A stretch of DNA of 64,000 nucleotides from VAXT01 sp035318925 (GTDB lineage: Bacteria > Actinomycetota > Thermoleophilia > Gaiellales > Gaiellaceae), in the NCBI GenBank assembly GCA_035318925.1, contig DATHDS010000044.1:1-64000 (forward strand). Direction: 5' to 3'. The position numbers were made by a program, and so were the translations under genes. Shown piece by piece: positions 60,564 through 64,000 of this stretch (positions are counted from its first letter, which is position 1; each line of letters starts with the position of its first letter). Under the pieces are notes generated by a model, which did no database searches, was not told the DNA's origin, and was given only the letters and a program-made list of their open reading frames with translations.

Positions 60564-61769
60564 ATGAAGCAGATCTACCCGTCGAGCATCACGAGCGGCA
60601 GCTTCGCCGCGGGCGGCAGCGTCCTCGACCACGCCTTCGGCCAGGGCGATCCGTACACCCTCGGAGTCGAGGAGGAGTACATGCTCCTCGACCCGCAGAG
60701 CTTCGACCTCGTCCAGCACATCGACACCTTCCTGGCGACGGTCGCGGGTCACCCGCTCGAGGCGCAGATGAAGGCCGAGCTGATGCAGTCGGTGCTCGAG
60801 ATCGCGACGCCGGTCTGCCGGACGGCGGCCGAGGTCGACCGCGAGCTCCGAAAGCTCCGCGAGTACGTCACGTCGGTCGCCCGGCATCACTCGCTCCGGG
60901 TCGGCTCGGCGGGGACGCACCCCTTCTCCTTGTTCGAGCGGCAGCGGATCACCGCGCGTGACCGCTACCGGGCGCTCGTCGACCAGATGCAATACGTCGC
61001 CCGGCGCGAGCTCATCTTCGGGCTGCACATCCACGTCGCCGTCGACGACCCGGAGAAGGCGGTCCAGGTCGTGAACGGCCTCCTCGTCGAGCTGCCCGCA
61101 CTGCTCGCCCTCTCCGCGAACTCGCCGTTCTGGCGCGGGGAGCCGACGGGCCTCGCCTCGACCCGGCAGATGGTCTTTGCCGCCTTCCCGCGCTCAGGCC
61201 CCCCGCCGCGCTTCGCCAGTTACAACGACTACGCGGAGGTCGTCGGCCAGCTCGAGAAGACCGGTTGCATCCCCGACTACACGCACATCTGGTGGGACAT
61301 CCGCCCGCACCCGCGTCTGGGAACCGTGGAGATCCGCGTGTGCGACGGCGTCACCCGTGTCGAGCACGCCGTCGCGCTCGCGGCGTACTGCCAGGCGCTC
61401 GTCAAGCTCTACTGCGAGCGGTTCGACCGCGGCGAGGAGATCCGCTCCTACCACCGGATCCTGACGAGCGAGAACAAGTGGCTCGCCGCACGCTACGGGC
61501 TCGAGGCGCCGCTGATGGACCTCGAGACGGGGCACCGGAACCGTGTGCCCGTCACCCGGCTCGTTCGCCGCCGGCTCGACGAGCTTGCGCCGCACGCCCG
61601 GGAGCTTGGTTCGGAAGCTGAGCTGGAAGGCATCCAGGATCTCCTCTCCCACGGGAATGGAGCCGACCGCCAGCTCCGGGTCTTCAATGCGAACCGGGAC
61701 CTCGTCGAGGTCGTCCGCGAGATCGCCGACGCGACCGAGGTTGCGGCTGACACGCCGGCCGGCGGCTGA
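60564..61769 (+). CDS. Carboxylate-amine ligase, YbdK family
   Basis: 401 residues. LGVEEEYMLLDP, HPLEAQMKAELMQSVLEIATPVC, GTHPF, LHIHVAVDDPEKAV, and IWWDIRPHPRLGTVEIRVCD are family markers of GCS2-type ATP-grasp-like glutamate-cysteine ligases. Activity may be weak glutamate-cysteine ligation or another amide ligation. The first 33 residues are extra compared with the domain start. Ends before a terminator. Confidence 0.9.
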   Translation: MKQIYPSSITSGSFAAGGSVLDHAFGQGDPYTLGVEEEYMLLDPQSFDLVQHIDTFLATVAGHPLEAQMKAELMQSVLEIATPVCRTAAEVDRELRKLREYVTSVARHHSLRVGSAGTHPFSLFERQRITARDRYRALVDQMQYVARRELIFGLHIHVAVDDPEKAVQVVNGLLVELPALLALSANSPFWRGEPTGLASTRQMVFAAFPRSGPPPRFASYNDYAEVVGQLEKTGCIPDYTHIWWDIRPHPRLGTVEIRVCDGVTRVEHAVALAAYCQALVKLYCERFDRGEEIRSYHRILTSENKWLAARYGLEAPLMDLETGHRNRVPVTRLVRRRLDELAPHARELGSEAELEGIQDLLSHGNGADRQLRVFNANRDLVEVVREIADATEVAADTPAGG

Positions 61770-61793
61770 GCCGGCGCCCCTAGGCAGGCAAAA

Positions 61794-61815
61794 GGCGGGA
61801 CCCGGAGGTCCCGCC
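61794..61815 (-). terminator. Terminator between convergent genes
   Basis: Perfect 9-bp stem GGCGGGACC/GGTCCCGCC, CGGA loop. On the minus strand it is followed by TTTTGCC, fitting the end of the large secreted gene; the plus side has little T-run. Confidence 0.75.
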
Positions 61816-61849
61816 CATTCGTTCCGCACGCTGTGGTCGCGGTGGCCCG

Positions 61850-64000
61850 CTAGGCCTTGTGGATCACGATGCTGCCGCCTGCGATTTGCTGCGGATCGGC
61901 CTGGTCGATGTCATCGGAGGCGCCCATCCGGTTGTCGAAGACGACATGGTTGTTCAGCAAGATCTTGATCCGGAACTTGTCGATTCCGCCGCCGCCGCTG
62001 ATGTCGCCGTCGTAACCCGTCACCCGGAAGTCGTAGCCGGGGACGCCGTTGACCGAGCCCGTGCCCCTGTACTGCGCCTTGAAGCTCGAGACGACGAGCC
62101 ACTGGTACGCGTCACTGTGGAAGTTGAAGTTGCCGACCGCGAAGTTGAACTCGGTCTCGCCTTCCGGGGGCTGGCCGCCGTTCTTGTACTTCGAGTTGAA
62201 GCCGAAGTTGGCGCGCCCGCTGAGCGTGGGATCGGCCGGGTAGGAGCCCGCGGCGACGTTGATCCAGCCGCCGCCGGTCACGAAGCCCGCAGCCGGGTCG
62301 TAGACCACGACCCAGACCGTGGCCGTGCCGCACCCGCCCAGGTTGTCGCAGATCGTCACGTTGATCGTGTAGACGCCCGCAGCCGTGAAAGTGTGGATCT
62401 GGCTGCACGTCCTTGCGGTCTCGTTGACCGTCGGATGCGTGGTCGTGTTGTCGTCCCAGTTGATCGCGCAGGTATGGGGGTTTGGCCCGTCGGGATCGGT
62501 GAACGATGCCGAGAGATTCACGTTCGCCGAGCCCTTGGCGTAGAGCTGGCCGAACGTCGGAGACGTGATCGTGACCACAGGCGCGGCGTTCTGCGACTGA
62601 GCGGTCCACGTGACGGTGTTGTCCGTGCTCGTCGAGGCGATGTTGCCGTTACCGGCCGCGTCGTTCGCCCTATTGGCGTTGATCGAGACAATGACCGTTC
62701 CCGAGGTCGTCATCCCGTTCACGGCGATGTCAAACGTCCTGTTGTCGTTTGTGGGGTTCGTAACCCCTGCGTTCATCGACCCACCGGCGGTTCCGCCGAT
62801 CGTCACGTCGTTGTTCTGGAACTCGTTGACGGGGAGGGGCTCGCTGAAGACTGCCGTGAAGTGGATCGGCGCAATGCCCGTCGGGTCGTTCTGACCGCCA
62901 GCCTGGTTGACCGTGACGGTTGGCCTCGTCTTGTCGATCGCGTAGACCTGCCCAGTGAAGCTGCCGTCGGCCCCGCCGCCGGAGGCCCCCAGCGCGTTCC
63001 CACCGGCGTCGACGATCGAGTTGTTGTCGTTCAGGTTCAACCCGAGCGAGCCGCTGCCAGCGCCGGTGTTCGCGGTGACGGTGTAGGTGGCTCCGCTGCC
63101 GGTCACGCCAGTGATCGACGCGCCCGCGACGCCGCCACTCTGGACGAGTGCGAAGTCGCTTGAATCGACGCCGCTGACGTTCTCGCTGAACGTGACCGTC
63201 CAGTCAACGCTCGCCGCATTGGTGGGGTTGGCGCTGGCCCGGTTGATCGATTGCACGCTCGGCGCGCCGGTGTCGATCGTGAGATTGCGGACCGAGCTGT
63301 AGACGCTGGAGCCACCGTCCTCATCGCTCGCACTCACACGCCAGCAGTACGTGCCATCCGCGAGGCCCACGCTCGGCGAGAAGTTGGACGAGCCCGTCGT
63401 CTGGTCCCTCTCTGGGCTGGAGAAGTCGCAGTTGTTGTCGACCTGGATCCTGTAGGTAGTCGTGTCGTTCGCTCCGGCCGGGTCGGTGGAGTCGCTCCAG
63501 TCGAAGGCAGGCGTCGCGTTACCCGTCGTTGCACCGTCGGCCGGCAAGAGGAGGTTGGGCGTGGACGGCGGGACGTTGTTCACCGTCACGTCGGCGCTGT
63601 AGGTGCGGGCGTCGAGATCCTTGTCGCGGATCTCGCCCTTGACGTGGCTGACGCCGTTGTCGTTGGTCGAGCAGCTGGCGCTCGAGCTCGTGCTCCAGGC
63701 GCTCCAGCTCGTGCCGTTGTCGCAGCTGAAGCGGTACTGGAAGCCGGCCGTCGTGTCGACCGAGGACGGATCGCTCGGGCTCGTCAGCGAGAGGTTGATG
63801 TTCGAGCCCTCGCTGACAGGACCGTTGTTGTTGAAGGTCGCGCTCGGGGCGACGTTGTTGACGGTGACAGCGGTCATGTAGCTCGTGAAGCCGTCGTGCT
63901 GGTCGATGATCCGCGCCCGCACGCTGTAGCTGCCGTTGTCGTTGAACGTGCACTGGTGCGTGGCGCTCGTGTCCGCGGTCGAGTAGTCGGCTGCTCCGGC
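61850..64000 (-). CDS. Large secreted Ig/PKD-repeat protein, C-terminal part (truncated by window edge)
   Basis: At least 716 residues are visible; the frame stays open to 64000, so the N-terminus lies outside. Beta-sandwich repeats: TVNNVAPSATF, TVNNVPPSTPNLLLPADG, a Big-like segment SINRASANPTNAASVDWTVTFSENVSG, TVTVNQAGGQNDPTGIAPIHFTAVF, and PKD-like FTDPDGPNPHTCAINWDD. The last 150 residues (VTGGGWINVAAGSYPADP, FGFNSKYKNGGQPPEGETEF) resemble the post-COAP-1 tail domain of exported actinobacterial proteins. Likely adhesion or surface role. Confidence 0.75.
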   Translation of the reverse strand, partial: AGAADYSTADTSATHQCTFNDNGSYSVRARIIDQHDGFTSYMTAVTVNNVAPSATFNNNGPVSEGSNINLSLTSPSDPSSVDTTAGFQYRFSCDNGTSWSAWSTSSSASCSTNDNGVSHVKGEIRDKDLDARTYSADVTVNNVPPSTPNLLLPADGATTGNATPAFDWSDSTDPAGANDTTTYRIQVDNNCDFSSPERDQTTGSSNFSPSVGLADGTYCWRVSASDEDGGSSVYSSVRNLTIDTGAPSVQSINRASANPTNAASVDWTVTFSENVSGVDSSDFALVQSGGVAGASITGVTGSGATYTVTANTGAGSGSLGLNLNDNNSIVDAGGNALGASGGGADGSFTGQVYAIDKTRPTVTVNQAGGQNDPTGIAPIHFTAVFSEPLPVNEFQNNDVTIGGTAGGSMNAGVTNPTNDNRTFDIAVNGMTTSGTVIVSINANRANDAAGNGNIASTSTDNTVTWTAQSQNAAPVVTITSPTFGQLYAKGSANVNLSASFTDPDGPNPHTCAINWDDNTTTHPTVNETARTCSQIHTFTAAGVYTINVTICDNLGGCGTATVWVVVYDPAAGFVTGGGWINVAAGSYPADPTLSGRANFGFNSKYKNGGQPPEGETEFNFAVGNFNFHSDAYQWLVVSSFKAQYRGTGSVNGVPGYDFRVTGYDGDISGGGGIDKFRIKILLNNHVVFDNRMGASDDIDQADPQQIAGGSIVIHKA

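Overview
The window is a GC-rich chromosomal segment, tightly packed and mostly housekeeping, from what looks like an actinobacterium of the Thermoleophilia type (Gaiellales/Solirubrobacterales-like). This is an inference from base composition, frequent GTG/TTG starts, the order valS-folC-ndk-maf-mreBCD-mrdA-rodA, a YbdK-type carboxylate-amine ligase, a DUF1800/DUF1501 pair and many secreted proteins with Arg/Lys-rich C-terminal beta domains. No rRNA, CRISPR array, phage or complete insertion sequence was seen.

Layout. 1-9 kb: secreted and envelope proteins (PASTA protein with a polyproline spacer, phosphoesterase, ten-blade propeller protein, alpha/beta hydrolase, divergent LspA-like protein, a three-repeat cysteine protein, an SGNH esterase). 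9-24 kb: one long minus-strand cluster read from valS through folC, a 44-residue membrane protein, a zinc-ribbon protein, ndk, a methyltransferase and maf, then two diverged propeller-like envelope paralogues separated by a broken maf 3' fragment, then the elongasome block mreB-mreC-mreD-mrdA-rodA with a cupin gene and a small gene. 24-30 kb: MFS transporter, then tig-clpP-clpX and a membrane protein. 30-40 kb: six tRNA genes (Leu-UAG, His-GUG, Arg-UCG, Arg-UCU, Gly-UCC, Pro-UGG), small genes, two CAP-domain proteins, an AI-2E-type permease, a ctaG/copCD copper cluster and an EamA transporter. 39.6-44 kb: a response regulator and a five-GAF soluble histidine kinase, followed by a noncoding segment with promoter, terminator and large palindromes ahead of ispH. 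45-53 kb: DUF4153 membrane protein, tag, ileS, thioredoxin, DUF2231, a TenA/PqqC-like protein, a lipid-kinase-like protein, Nudix and a cNMP-binding protein. 53.8-57 kb: a DUF1800-DUF1501-cupredoxin operon. 57-64 kb: a fused polysaccharide deacetylase/glycosyltransferase with a Thr/Pro-rich partner, a serine beta-lactamase-like enzyme, a carboxylate-amine ligase, and the C-terminal part of a large secreted repeat protein cut by the window edge.

The most unusual signal is a family of about 150-bp foldback repeats in the 30-40 kb region. Four of six copies start at the first base after a gene: directly after the discriminator base of two tRNA genes, or directly after a stop codon, always in the sense direction of that gene. 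A fifth starts 7 nt after a tRNA gene. They share imperfect terminal inverted repeats but carry one of three interchangeable internal hairpin modules. This suggests either a 3'-end RNA element or a MITE that targets gene ends. Other finds are a tandem duplication that left a frameshifted maf remnant, a promoter-operator-terminator unit that looks like a small RNA or leader near ispH, paired-hairpin REP-like elements, and several small genes.
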